Shown here: positions 43,154 through 51,900 of the stretch, piece after piece
How the letters are laid out: each line of letters starts with the position of its first letter
Numbering within the stretch: position 1 is the first letter of the stretch
Assembly (NCBI GenBank): GCA_028281535.1
Contig: JANQJS010000002.1
Span: 124,001-188,000 of the forward strand
Direction of reading: 5' to 3'
Source of the DNA: Sedimentisphaerales bacterium
GTDB lineage: Bacteria > Planctomycetota > Phycisphaerae > Sedimentisphaerales > SM23-30
Length of the DNA: 64,000 bases
The notes under the pieces: generated by a model
The model's database searches: none
What the model saw: only the letters and a program-made list of their open reading frames with translations
What the model was told of the DNA's origin: nothing
Translations under genes and position numbers: made by a program

Positions 43154-44197
43154 CTACTTATTGCCTTTGTAACCAATAATACCCTTTTCGTTGAGACCTT
43201 TGAGTAGGGTCTGAATATCTTTCAGTGTTAGTTCTAGGTTTTTACTGGCGTCGGTCATGGATTCATACAGTCGTGGGTCGTTGATGAGCCGGCCAGCCGT
43301 TCCTTCGTTTTTATTGATTTTAGCAAGGATGAGATTCATTGATTTTAAACTAATAGCCAGTTGATCTGCTGCGACTTGGATATTTTCAGCTGTTTTTTCA
43401 AACGTGTTGTATGATTTTCCAGCCACTTTTTCAATGCTGGCCATGGTAGATTTTGTTGTGTCTACTAATTTATTGGCTTTGTCTGTAAATTTTCGAACCT
43501 CTTTGATCGCATTTTCTAGTTCCGCAAAAGCGTTGTTGAAATTTTGTAATCCTTGCTGGATATTTTTCTGGTTGCCCGAGTTGCCAATGATGTTATTCAT
43601 TTGATCCAGGGTGATTCCCATCCGTTGGATGATTTGAGCAATGTTGATATTTCCATCTGTTGTTAATTGTTCGTTAAGGGTGATACTCAATTTTGTTAAT
43701 GATGAAATCATGGTCTCAATTTTGGCTTGAGTTTTTTCTGGTAGAAAATCACTTCCCGTGGATATTCTGCCATAGAGGGTGTCGCCAGATAGTAGGAAAT
43801 TTTTTGAAGGTTGATTGTTGTCCCAAACAAATTCCAGGTAGCTGGTTCCCAGTCCTTTACTATAAATTGTAGGGGTCGTGTTTTGTGGGATCATAAATTC
43901 ATCATCGATGGCGATCGTGATGCTGGTCATGTATTCAAGGGAATCATTTTTGTCAGGATGCTCAACCAGAGTGGGAGGTGAAATCTGTATAACTCTTCCA
44001 ACGGGATAGCCACGAAAATAGACAGGGCCGTTAATTTCAATGCCACTGACCGATGGAAAATAAGCGGAGATTTCATAAGCACCATAGCGATTGAATTTGG
44101 CAGGCATGTCACGGAATTTGATCAACATCCACCCAATGGCCACAAAGCCCAGGATCACAAATAATCCTACCATAATATTTTGTTTTTGATTTGCCAT
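43154..44197 (-). CDS. mlaD: MCE-family lipid-transport protein (MlaD-like)
   Basis: A 347-residue protein with an N-terminal membrane helix (about 8-26), one MCE domain (about 38-118, YFPSVSGIEINGPVYFRGYPVGRVIQI) and a long helical/coiled-coil tail. MlaD-type proteins form hexameric rings in the periplasm that carry phospholipids between membranes. It starts right after the mlaF stop, completing an E-F-D order. No mlaB or mlaC gene is adjacent. The tail is longer than in E. coli MlaD. Confidence 0.87.
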   Translation of the reverse strand: MANQKQNIMVGLFVILGFVAIGWMLIKFRDMPAKFNRYGAYEISAYFPSVSGIEINGPVYFRGYPVGRVIQISPPTLVEHPDKNDSLEYMTSITIAIDDEFMIPQNTTPTIYSKGLGTSYLEFVWDNNQPSKNFLLSGDTLYGRISTGSDFLPEKTQAKIETMISSLTKLSITLNEQLTTDGNINIAQIIQRMGITLDQMNNIIGNSGNQKNIQQGLQNFNNAFAELENAIKEVRKFTDKANKLVDTTKSTMASIEKVAGKSYNTFEKTAENIQVAADQLAISLKSMNLILAKINKNEGTAGRLINDPRLYESMTDASKNLELTLKDIQTLLKGLNEKGIIGYKGNK

Positions 44198-44980
44198 TTA
44201 GTGGCTCTGCTCCTTTTCCATATTATTCGCGGATTGACTACTATATATGAAATGCTGTACTTTGTCATTATAACTTTTTTTGATCTCGTCAACGTTACCT
44301 TCTGCAATGATGCTCCCTTGGTCGAGCATGACAATGTGATCTGAGACACGATAGACACTATTCATGTCATGCGTTACAACGATCGATGTGATTTTTAGTT
44401 CATTTTGTAATTTTAAAATTAAATTATTAATGATATCTGAGCGAACTGGGTCCAAGCCTGTTGTTGGTTCATCATAGAGAATTACATTGGGTGATAAAGC
44501 AATGGCTCGTGCTAAAGCGATACGTTTCTGCTGGCCACCTGATAATTCAGATGGATACCGTTTTGCTGTATGTGCTAAGCCAACCATGTCCAGTTTTTCT
44601 AAAACAATTTTTTCAATTTCAGATTCAGATTTGTTTGTATGTTGTTGTAGAGGAAAGGCCACATTGTCATTGACCGTTTGGCTGTCAAATAAAGCACCCG
44701 CTTGAAAAAGAAAACCGCATTGGCATCGAAACTGTATGAGGTCTTTTTCACTCAGTTGGTCAATACGTTGGCCATTATAATAGATTTCACCTGAATCAGG
44801 TCGCATGAGCATCATGAAATGTTTGAGTAAGACGGTTTTGCCACAACCGCTTGGACCGATGATCGTAGTGATTCGATTACGAATCACTTTCAAATTGATG
44901 CTGTTGAGTACCGGAGTCGTATCGAACGACTTATTCAATTGTCGACACTCAAATATGGAACCATTCGCTGTTTCTGTCAT
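44198..44980 (-). CDS. mlaF: ABC ATPase of the lipid-transport complex (MlaF-like)
   Basis: A 260-residue ATPase with Walker A GPSGCGKTVLLKHF, signature LSGGQQKRIALARAIA, Walker B NVILYDEPTTGLDP and switch His VTHDMNSV. It drives the MlaE permease and the MCE protein encoded next to it. The gene lies between the other two with 11- and 0-base gaps, so one transcript is likely. Confidence 0.93.
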   Translation of the reverse strand: MTETANGSIFECRQLNKSFDTTPVLNSINLKVIRNRITTIIGPSGCGKTVLLKHFMMLMRPDSGEIYYNGQRIDQLSEKDLIQFRCQCGFLFQAGALFDSQTVNDNVAFPLQQHTNKSESEIEKIVLEKLDMVGLAHTAKRYPSELSGGQQKRIALARAIALSPNVILYDEPTTGLDPVRSDIINNLILKLQNELKITSIVVTHDMNSVYRVSDHIVMLDQGSIIAEGNVDEIKKSYNDKVQHFIYSSQSANNMEKEQSH

Positions 44981-44991
44981 GGCTGATCCGA

Positions 44992-45876
44992 TTACAAAAA
45001 TAGTTTAACTGTCCAGAAGGTGTCGTAAATTGTTTTATAAACAACGGACAATAGAAAGTTGATCATTAAAATTGCTATAAAACAGTAAACAAAAGATTCC
45101 GTACAAGCCTTACCCACACCTTGTGCACCTCGGTAACAATAGAATCCTTTGTAGCAGGCAATCAATGAAATACAAATCCCAAAAAAGAAGCCTTTGCTAA
45201 TCCCAACAAAGATATCCCATTTTTCAACACCAATAGCACTGAATTGCCAGTAGGCTTCAGAGTTAACACCCAAGTGTAACACGCTCATGACATACCCACC
45301 AAAAATTCCCATGATATCTGTGAAGATGATCAGTAGAGGTGTAAGAAACATACAGGCCAGGCAGCGTGGCATGACCAGAAATTTTATCGGATCGGTTGCC
45401 ATGGCGCGTAGAGCGTCAATTTGTTCAGTCACTCGCATCGTTCCAAGCTCGGCGGTCATCGCTCCTCCCACACGACCCGCTAACATGACCGCTGCCAAAA
45501 CGGGCCCAAGTTCTTTTACGACCGAGACATTAATAATACCACCAGTTCGTGTTTCTAAGCCGATGCCTTTGAGTTGTGCATAGCTTTGAATGGCGAGTGT
45601 TAAGCCGACAAAGCCACCCGTAATCATCACAACCGGAACACTCTTAATGCCGATTTCATACATTTGAGTTAAGATTCTCTGCCGTGCCATCTGGCGGCTG
45701 CCTTGTCTTGGCAAAAAAGGTGTATGGAAGCAAACATCCCAGACAAATATCCAGAATCGGCCAAGGTCGGCAACCATCAAGCTGATCTTTTCGGTCATGG
45801 ATGAAATGGAGTTGATCATAATTTTATTTCTGGAAGGTAATAACGGTGTTTGAAAACCCATATATTGCTTTAACAT
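44992..45876 (-). CDS. mlaE: ABC permease of the lipid-transport complex (MlaE-like)
   Basis: A 294-residue permease with five or six hydrophobic segments and the MlaE-type signature ELGPVLAAVMLAGRVGGAMTAELGTMRVTEQIDALRAMATDP. It forms the inner-membrane channel with MlaF. Two starts are possible: ATG at 45876 with no ribosome site, or ATG at 45819 which removes the first 19 residues. With a promoter at about 45.9 kb either fits. N-terminal 55 residues are not typical of the core fold. Confidence 0.92.
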   Translation of the reverse strand: MLKQYMGFQTPLLPSRNKIMINSISSMTEKISLMVADLGRFWIFVWDVCFHTPFLPRQGSRQMARQRILTQMYEIGIKSVPVVMITGGFVGLTLAIQSYAQLKGIGLETRTGGIINVSVVKELGPVLAAVMLAGRVGGAMTAELGTMRVTEQIDALRAMATDPIKFLVMPRCLACMFLTPLLIIFTDIMGIFGGYVMSVLHLGVNSEAYWQFSAIGVEKWDIFVGISKGFFFGICISLIACYKGFYCYRGAQGVGKACTESFVYCFIAILMINFLLSVVYKTIYDTFWTVKLFL

Positions 45877-45896
45877 ATTATTAAAATTGTGGTAAT

Positions 45897-45925
45897 AGAG
45901 TATTCATTAATGCCCTATTTGTCAA
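45897..45925 (-). promoter_or_regulatory. Probable promoter of the mlaEFD operon
   Basis: On the minus strand a perfect TTGACA (45925-45920), a 17-base spacer and a weak TACTCT (45902-45897). The predicted start is very close to the first ATG. Confidence 0.5.
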
Positions 45926-45980
45926 TATCTTTGATCTGTCGCCTGACCATTGACAGCTGTTAATCATGGGGTTTTTGTAT

Positions 45981-46008
45981 AAAAAAAGCCCCCATTTCTG
46001 GGGGCTTT
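45981..46008 (-). terminator. Rho-independent terminator of the basic secreted protein gene
   Basis: A perfect 10-base stem (AAAGCCCCCA / TGGGGGCTTT) with a 4-base loop is followed on the minus strand by a run of seven T. It lies 25 bases after the stop of the gene at 46033. Confidence 0.9.
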
Positions 46009-46032
46009 ATCGTGGAGAAAAAGTCTGTTTTC

Positions 46033-47775
46033 TTAAAAGTGCAAATGGGCTGAGAATCTACCCCAGAATGAGTAGGGCCAGTAATGATGGCGCCAATGTG
46101 TTTTGAAGCGATTCCAATAATAATTACTACGATGGTAGGTGTATGGGCTGCACCAGCGTTTGATCCATCGATGGTAGCCCCAGTCTGGCCAGTGGAATTG
46201 GGTCACTTTGGTGGTTTTCACAATCTTTTGAGCAGGGTATCGTGGCCCATGATAAATCGAGTCAGGTTCGTAATAGCTGCCGGTATCAACATGTTCCAGG
46301 TTGACGCCTGCTTCATACTCTGACGTGTAGCTTGTGTCATAGTAGTTGTCATCGTAGTAGCTGTTATCATAAACATCTTCCTGATAGTAACCATTATCGT
46401 ATCCTGTATCGTAGGATGAAGAATCGTTGTTATAATAAATGGGCTGTGTATGGATCGTCTCCTTTTGGTAGATGACTGGACTGGAATAATAAGTGTCTGA
46501 GTAATAGGGCGTATAGCAGTAATCATAGCTATAAGGATAACTAGCTCCTAAGTAGATATAGAAATGACTATCGTGATGGTCATGATGTTTACGATGTTTC
46601 TTGTAGTGATAGCCATTTCCATAATGCCTCCCATGATGACCGCCTCGCTTTGTATATTTTCGTTTATGATGATACTTTTCATGATGGTCGAGATAGAGAT
46701 TGTCACGTGCGACTCGACGTTCTCTGCGTTTGTCATTTTGTAAAATTTTAGTGGATTTGTTTAGTTTTCGTTTGGCTAGGCGAACTTCACTTTTTGCAAC
46801 TTTACGTTCACGTTTGAAACTTTTCTTTACAGATCTAACTTCTTTTTTTGTGTTATATTGAGAGAAGTCATGTTGGCTTTGGTCGTAGAGGATACTTGCT
46901 CTATTGGTTTGTTTGTTTTCAAGATTTATTTTTGCATCATTGAACTGGTCTATTGAGTTGTTAACCTGTGAACTTACTACAACTTGACGTTTTTTCTTTG
47001 TATTATATTGGTTCTTTTTACTGCTTTTGTCGCGTCGTGACTGAAGAGAACTAATGCTTGAGTTGATCGCATTGCTACGAATATCATTGTAATCATTTTG
47101 GTTGTTACGATGAATATTTCTATTCTGTTTTCTATTTGATCGTTCGTTTTGGTTTATGCGAGTTGATGAAAGTGAACGTGTTTTTTGACGATGATATTTT
47201 TTGTTATTGAAACTATTTTTTTGTGTTGATCGTTGAGTATTCATTGATCTTGAAGTCAAACTTGAATTCTGTTTGATTGCAGGTTGACTATGTCTGTTCG
47301 TTTGAATTTGACGATTGACGGTTCGTCTTTCCTGACGCTGAAGTAGCTTGTTTTGACGATTATCTCGACGTTGTTGTTTTTTGGATTGACGTAGTAGTTG
47401 TTTAGATCGATGGTTATTTGGGTGATTGAATCGCTGTTGTGGTCTTGAGTCCTGTCTGTTGATTCTGGGTGATACACTGCGGTTTGATTTATGTGATCGA
47501 GATAGTTGACGATTAGAACGTTTATTTGCTTTACGATTCACGTTTGATCGCTGTTTTGACTTGCGATTAATCTTTGAGCGTTTAATGGTGTTGTTAGGAC
47601 GCGATGAGAATTTTTTCGATTGCTTATTAGACGAATTGAAGCGAGGGTTTGAATGGCCTTTGTTCTTTTTTTTCTTAGCTTCAGCGATGGGCGTGGTCAT
47701 GGTAACCAGGCTGATCGATAGGATAGCAATAAGTAAGAGACGAGCGACTTTAGATGGTTTGATGTGTATTTTCAT
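46033..47775 (-). CDS. Secreted, highly basic low-complexity protein (R/K/N/S-rich, then H- and Y-rich)
   Basis: A 580-residue protein with a signal peptide (hydrophobic core about 12-26, probable cleavage after AEA) and no recognised domain. Residues about 35-370 are dominated by Arg, Lys, Asn, Ser and Gln with almost no acidic or aliphatic residues. A His/Gly/Lys-rich patch follows (about 370-410), then a Tyr/Asp/Ser-rich part (about 410-510), and a Trp/His-rich end. It should be disordered and strongly cationic outside the cytoplasm, able to bind acidic polymers or metals. The ATG follows GGAAAG; the gene is monocistronic with its own terminator. Repeats are imperfect, not tandem blocks. 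Confidence 0.75.
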   Translation of the reverse strand: MKIHIKPSKVARLLLIAILSISLVTMTTPIAEAKKKKNKGHSNPRFNSSNKQSKKFSSRPNNTIKRSKINRKSKQRSNVNRKANKRSNRQLSRSHKSNRSVSPRINRQDSRPQQRFNHPNNHRSKQLLRQSKKQQRRDNRQNKLLQRQERRTVNRQIQTNRHSQPAIKQNSSLTSRSMNTQRSTQKNSFNNKKYHRQKTRSLSSTRINQNERSNRKQNRNIHRNNQNDYNDIRSNAINSSISSLQSRRDKSSKKNQYNTKKKRQVVVSSQVNNSIDQFNDAKINLENKQTNRASILYDQSQHDFSQYNTKKEVRSVKKSFKRERKVAKSEVRLAKRKLNKSTKILQNDKRRERRVARDNLYLDHHEKYHHKRKYTKRGGHHGRHYGNGYHYKKHRKHHDHHDSHFYIYLGASYPYSYDYCYTPYYSDTYYSSPVIYQKETIHTQPIYYNNDSSSYDTGYDNGYYQEDVYDNSYYDDNYYDTSYTSEYEAGVNLEHVDTGSYYEPDSIYHGPRYPAQKIVKTTKVTQFHWPDWGYHRWIKRWCSPYTYHRSNYYWNRFKTHWRHHYWPYSFWGRFSAHLHF

Positions 47776-47971
47776 AATCTTTCCAGCTGCCTTTTAAAAG
47801 AAATGTTCAGGCCAATGCTGCTCCTTTGTTCTGAGAGGTTTTCGGCTGCTCCTATTTTACACTATTACTTATACGTACTAAGACTGAAAACCATTGGGAA
47901 GGTTGGAGAAAAAAATATTTTTTTTAATTCCTTACTGCTTATATAGATGTGGTTTATACGTGTCTTGTATT

Positions 47972-48008
47972 GTAAGACAGGCGTACTAGTTTAGCGCACC
48001 TGTCTTAC
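47972..48008. repeat. Inverted repeat/hairpin between two minus-strand genes
   Basis: GTAAGACAGG and CCTGTCTTAC are exact 10-base arms with a 17-base loop; a third copy of the arm core (GTCTT) lies just to the left at about 47961. It is about 32 bases after the stop of the membrane protein gene, but no T-run follows on either strand, so a terminator is uncertain. Confidence 0.45.
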
Positions 48009-48039
48009 GAAAAAGGGACGATGTTGGGGTTTTGGATGC

Positions 48040-49203
48040 CTAATCATCTCTTTGTGTTTTTTCATGCCATATCTGTAATACGGCACCAATAGCAAGCGTT
48101 ATAAATGCTCCGATGACAAAGAGTATGCCTTTACCATGTTTGTAATCAAGTGACCATTGAGCGAATTTAAAGGAGCCATAGATGCCAGGGATACCAATTG
48201 CCAGAATTATTAGAATAGGTTGAGACATAGTTAATCCACTTACAATTAATAATACAAATAAATAAATGGATTGTGTTAGTTTGAGATCTATCCATTTTAT
48301 TGATATTTCTGAGTATGCCATATATTTTACTAATTCCTTTGGTGGATCTATTTGACTGACAGCCATGGTATGAAATACTGCAATACATAATATGAAACCA
48401 CTCGTTAGATAATGTTTTTTTGTTGCTATACTTAGGCATATGCAAACTAAAGCAAAGCTTAAAAAAATAGGAGAATAAAACCATATTGCGCCATCAATAA
48501 ATTGACTCCACATAGAGCTATAGAGTTGGATTAAAGATAGGCCGCATAATAGACCTAGGATGGTCCAGTCATTCATTGTGTTATGCAGTGCATGATTGGG
48601 TTTACTGTAAGTGAAGTTTTTTTGCCATTTAGCTAATAGGATGTGGCTTGCGATAAATAGTGAAAAACTCCAGCTGAGCCAGTAAGCAATACCATATTGA
48701 TTGATATGTTTTTCGCTGGCACTTAAAATGATGGGAGTGAGGGCCATGAGGATAATCCATAGAATGCAACTCGTTAGAATGGGACTCCTGCAGTGCCACT
48801 TGAACCATTTGATAGAGATTAATAGTTTTGAGATATGTGAGAGTATGGCAAAGACCGCGCACCATGTCGCAATAGCCGGTTGTGCCAGGTGCAGTTCATT
48901 GAGGGTAAAAAAGAAAAATCCAACAAGGAATAATGTAAATAGTCCACTTCGGCAGGTATCGCTAAGCAGATCATTCTTCGTTTGCCATTTTCCAAGGCAT
49001 AATAGTATCCACATATATATTTCAAATGAAATGAGCGTCAGGTAAATATGTGATGTGGTTTCTGTTTTTTGATTAAAAGGATCTATCAGGATATGCATGC
49101 CAATTAATAGAAATATTATGCTACACCAATAAAATAGTCTCGCGAATCGATGTGCAAGTGGTGGGATCTCTTGAGTCGTAGTTTCTTGATTATCTGTAGA
49201 CAT
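48040..49203 (-). CDS. Polytopic membrane protein of unknown function
   Basis: A 387-residue protein with about eleven hydrophobic segments and short loops, Trp-rich, without motifs I can name. The N-terminal 18 residues are polar (STDNQETTTQEIPPLAH). AGGAGA precedes the ATG at seven bases. It stands alone between a hairpin (downstream) and a 135-base gap (upstream) that holds a perfect 7-base hairpin, TGGCGAT-AGA-ATCGCCA at 49259-49275. Could be a transporter or an enzyme of lipid or glycan handling. Confidence 0.65.
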   Translation of the reverse strand: MSTDNQETTTQEIPPLAHRFARLFYWCSIIFLLIGMHILIDPFNQKTETTSHIYLTLISFEIYMWILLCLGKWQTKNDLLSDTCRSGLFTLFLVGFFFFTLNELHLAQPAIATWCAVFAILSHISKLLISIKWFKWHCRSPILTSCILWIILMALTPIILSASEKHINQYGIAYWLSWSFSLFIASHILLAKWQKNFTYSKPNHALHNTMNDWTILGLLCGLSLIQLYSSMWSQFIDGAIWFYSPIFLSFALVCICLSIATKKHYLTSGFILCIAVFHTMAVSQIDPPKELVKYMAYSEISIKWIDLKLTQSIYLFVLLIVSGLTMSQPILIILAIGIPGIYGSFKFAQWSLDYKHGKGILFVIGAFITLAIGAVLQIWHEKTQRDD

Positions 49204-49338
49204 AGATTCTCTCCTTAAATATTAAAATGATATTCTTAAAAGTTCCAATCTCGAACCGTGGCGATAGAATCGCCAGAATAGGACTTAAGGACAGATTGTC
49301 TACATCTATTATAGATTAGTAGAAACGAAAAGACAAAT

Positions 49339-50430
49339 TTATCGGCGAATTTGTAAGAGGTTATTGCTCTCAGGTTTATTATCTTCGGAGCAACAAGATT
49401 TAGATGTCGGTGATTTTTTTAATCGATCCATCAAGCTTTTAGCGGAAAAATAAATTAATGCCAACATAAGTATTATAGCAGAAGTGATACTTAACCAGTG
49501 AGGTAAAGAGTGAAGATGTTGATGGTTTACAGAGACATTCTTTAAAAAATGATCGAAGATGGTGGCTAATATCAGGCTCATAGTAATTACGGTCGTGAGA
49601 TATATCGTAACGATTCGTTTTCCAAAGCTTCGGTAGATAGTGCCAATGGTTGCGACGTTGGTGGTCGGACCTGCCATGAGTAGAACTAATGCGGCGCCTG
49701 GGCTCATGCCTGCTATGACAAGTGAAGCTGCAAGTGGAACGGAAGCTGTGGCGCATATGTACATGGGAAGCGAAATCAAGAGCATGGCAATAAGGCCGGG
49801 AACGCCTTGGGTCCACCAGACGTTTTGGAGTTTCCCTTCAGGAATTGCCGTGCTAATGAAAGCCGCGGCAAGGATACCAATGATGAGCCAGAGGTAAATA
49901 TCTTTTAAGAGTTGAGAAAAAGCGTAAGAGAATAATTCTTTTAGTTTATTTTTTTTCGGTTGAGTTGTCTCCTTGCTGCAACAACAATTTTTTGGTGGTG
50001 TGATAGTGCTATTATTTGTTTTGTCTGTAAGGTTGACCCAAAGGCCGCCGATCAAACCGCTAATTAATGCGCTAAAAACTTTGAAAATTGCAAATGGCCA
50101 ACCTAGAAACGTTGCGCTAACCAAAATAGAATCGATGCCCGTTTGAGGTGTGCTAATCAGAAAACCCAGGCTAGCTCCATCAGAAGCACCTTCTTTTTTT
50201 AATCCAACCGCCGCCGGAATCACACCACAACTACACAGCGGCATCGGAACACCGAAGGCCACCGCTTTAAAGACGTCACTGAATCTTTTACCTCCGAGAT
50301 GCTTTTTGATAAAACCTTCCGGCATGAAAATATGTATCATGCCAGCCAGAAATAATCCAAAAAGCAGCCATGGAGCCACTTCCAAAAGGATGTCCCAGCA
50401 GTTATGGAGATATGTTTGTAGTATGGTCAT
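49339..50430 (-). CDS. SO_0444-type heavy-metal efflux permease
   Basis: A 363-residue permease of the ArsP/YraQ-like group, with about eight to nine membrane helices. The motif GVPMPLCSCGVIPAAVGLKKEGAS and its mirrored partner ATASVPLAASLVIAGMSPGAALVLLMAGPTTN are typical. It carries Cys clusters in cytoplasmic loops, NCCCSKE near the middle and SCCSED at the end, which suggests metal or metalloid handling. The start is ATG at 50430, seven bases after GAGAGG, not the longer frame. It follows a tiny Cys-rich gene on the same strand. Confidence 0.85.
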   Translation of the reverse strand: MTILQTYLHNCWDILLEVAPWLLFGLFLAGMIHIFMPEGFIKKHLGGKRFSDVFKAVAFGVPMPLCSCGVIPAAVGLKKEGASDGASLGFLISTPQTGIDSILVSATFLGWPFAIFKVFSALISGLIGGLWVNLTDKTNNSTITPPKNCCCSKETTQPKKNKLKELFSYAFSQLLKDIYLWLIIGILAAAFISTAIPEGKLQNVWWTQGVPGLIAMLLISLPMYICATASVPLAASLVIAGMSPGAALVLLMAGPTTNVATIGTIYRSFGKRIVTIYLTTVITMSLILATIFDHFLKNVSVNHQHLHSLPHWLSITSAIILMLALIYFSAKSLMDRLKKSPTSKSCCSEDNKPESNNLLQIRR

Positions 50431-50479
50431 TGTGAACCTCTCAGTATCCATGATATCTTTTTATGTGATAATGGTCAAT

Positions 50480-50513
50480 GGTGTCATGTCCACATTTATA
50501 TGAACATGACACC
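50480..50513. promoter_or_regulatory. Inverted repeat between the small Cys-rich gene and the permease
   Basis: GGTGTCATGT and ACATGACACC are exact 10-base arms with a 14-base loop; with one mismatch the arms extend to 14 bases. On the minus strand it falls about 50 bases before the permease start. No T-run follows it, so a processing or attenuating hairpin, or an operator, is more likely than a full terminator. Confidence 0.5.
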
Positions 50514-50533
50514 GTTGAGAGGTTCGTGGGAGG

Positions 50534-50629
50534 CTAATTTGTTGAGCAACTACATTTGCAGCTGCAATCGTGGTTTTGTTCTTGGTCTTTGGTTTCTTTG
50601 TCTGTGTCAGGTTCTTTATAAAGCTTCAT
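50534..50629 (-). CDS. 31-residue Cys-rich peptide, possible metal binder
   Basis: A short frame with a strong ribosome site (AAAGGAG, six bases before the ATG) encodes a 31-residue peptide: a hydrophilic start (MKLYKEPDTDKETKDQEQNH) and a tail DCSCKCSCSTN. Four Cys alternate with single residues, as in metallothionein-like metal chelators. It lies between a RidA gene and a metal-type permease on the same strand. Too short for common gene-finding limits. Function is inferred from Cys spacing and neighbours only. Confidence 0.6.
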   Translation of the reverse strand: MKLYKEPDTDKETKDQEQNHDCSCKCSCSTN

Positions 50630-50676
50630 GACGAGCTCCTTTCATAGATAAATAGGTTGTGCGAACACTGCTTCAG

Positions 50677-51090
50677 TTAATTGTTTTCTTTCGGATCGGT
50701 CTCAAGTTCCGCTTGAATATCAACTTCAATCAGTTTATGTTGAAATCCTTTTGGGGCTACTTCAATCCAGGTGGAAGCCGGCAGGCCATTTTCGCCATAG
50801 ACATCGCCACGAATACCCGCGGTGCGGATGAGTGTGTCCATGTCCCGGGAAAGAATCGTTTCCTTGATCACATTTTTTAATGTGGCGCCATGGGCGTGAA
50901 GACGGTCTTTCAATTGGTCATAGACCTGACGAATCTGATGGTTAAGTGTTTCCTGATCTCTAATGTCCTCGGATTGCAGAGGAACCATTCCAGAAAAATG
51001 AACTCGGGTACTATGTTGATCAGCCTGAGCTGAGCCGATGGTGGTTTCAATATCTAGTGTTTCGATGTTTTGTTGGATGCCTAAAATCAT
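50677..51090 (-). CDS. RidA/YjgF-family protein
   Basis: A 137-residue RidA-fold protein. The core FSGMVPLQ...LKNVIKETILSRDMDTL, GENGLPASTWIEVAPKGFQHKLIEVDIQAEL follows the family pattern, including the Arg-x-less YjgF variants with STW and IEVD near the end. RidA proteins hydrolyse reactive enamine/imine intermediates or act as chaperone-like binders; the position of the catalytic Arg is not evident, so this is probably a non-canonical member. A strong GGAGGTG ribosome site precedes the ATG. A promoter with a palindromic operator lies upstream. Confidence 0.85.
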   Translation of the reverse strand: MILGIQQNIETLDIETTIGSAQADQHSTRVHFSGMVPLQSEDIRDQETLNHQIRQVYDQLKDRLHAHGATLKNVIKETILSRDMDTLIRTAGIRGDVYGENGLPASTWIEVAPKGFQHKLIEVDIQAELETDPKENN

Positions 51091-51135
51091 AAGTCACCTC
51101 CAAAAGGTCGTTAGTAAATTTGTTTTTAAGCTGTA

Positions 51136-51163
51136 TATATAGTCTTACGTAATACCTGAACAA
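51136..51163 (-). promoter_or_regulatory. Promoter of the RidA/Cys-rich/permease unit
   Basis: On the minus strand TTGTTC (51163-51158), a 16-base spacer and TATATA (51141-51136), about 45 bases before the RidA start. The -35 box overlaps a palindrome. Confidence 0.55.
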
Positions 51164-51171
51164 GTGTTCAG
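51156..51171. promoter_or_regulatory. Palindromic operator, probably for the adjacent TetR regulator
   Basis: CTGAACA and TGTTCAG are exact inverted repeats with a 2-base centre, overlapping the -35 box of the RidA promoter and 18 bases after the TetR gene. TetR-family sites of this form are common. Binding is inferred. Confidence 0.6.
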
Positions 51172-51188
51172 AAATAAGTTAAAATTTT

Positions 51189-51773
51189 TTATTTCAGTAA
51201 ATCCATGGCACAATCGATGGTTTTTTGAATACGTTTGCATTGTGGAAACGTTTTTCCCATAACGGTGATGCCCTGTAATAAGCAAACCAGATAGCTTGCC
51301 AAATCTTTGGTATTTTTATCTTGGCTGATTTCACCCTCTTTTTGAGCACGCTGCAGTGCTTTATGGAATGTTTTTTCCATGCCTTCAAATGCTTTGCGGG
51401 TGCATTCTGCAATTATTTCATCATCAAGAGCTTTTTCAACCGCGGCATTGGTCATCAAGCAACCGCAGCAGCCTTCTTTGGTTGTAATACGTTGTGCGAT
51501 TATGTTAAAGAAATTTTGGATTGCCTGCAGACCAGAGTCGGCCTGATCAAATAATTCGACTTTCATCGTTTCCATGTTGGCTTGATATTTTTCGCAGCAC
51601 TGAATGAATAATTGATGCTTGTCACCAAAGGTATCGTAAAGGCTATAGCGATTGATGCCCATTTGGTCGACCAGATCCTGCATACTGGTTGCCTCGAAGC
51701 CTTTCTGCCAGAAAAGCTGCATCGCGGCATCCAATGCCTGGTCGGGATCAAATTCTTTTAGCCTGGGGCTCAT
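51189..51773 (-). CDS. TetR/AcrR-family regulator
   Basis: A 194-residue repressor: N-terminal HTH (ALDAAMQLFWQKGFEATSMQDLVDQMGINRYSLYDTFGDKHQLFIQC) and a helical ligand domain containing EGCCGCLMTNAA, a Cys-rich patch typical of one subgroup that often responds to electrophiles or metals. The likely start is ATG at 51773, eight bases after AAGGG. It lies just upstream of the RidA operon on the same strand, separated by that operon's promoter and operator. Confidence 0.9.
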   Translation of the reverse strand: MSPRLKEFDPDQALDAAMQLFWQKGFEATSMQDLVDQMGINRYSLYDTFGDKHQLFIQCCEKYQANMETMKVELFDQADSGLQAIQNFFNIIAQRITTKEGCCGCLMTNAAVEKALDDEIIAECTRKAFEGMEKTFHKALQRAQKEGEISQDKNTKDLASYLVCLLQGITVMGKTFPQCKRIQKTIDCAMDLLK

Positions 51774-51900
51774 CGTCATTTCCCTTTGTTTCTGAATGAT
51801 CGTTCTGTATAAGTATACATCGTCAAATAGCCTAAGGCAAATGAAATAATAATTAAATTATAAGTGTCTGATAATAAAAAGGATAGGATGTGGTAGGGAT

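Noticed and set aside
49259-49275. Perfect 7-base hairpin upstream of the polytopic membrane protein as terminator of the permease gene
   Set aside because: No T-run follows on either strand, so it is only mentioned as an inverted repeat.
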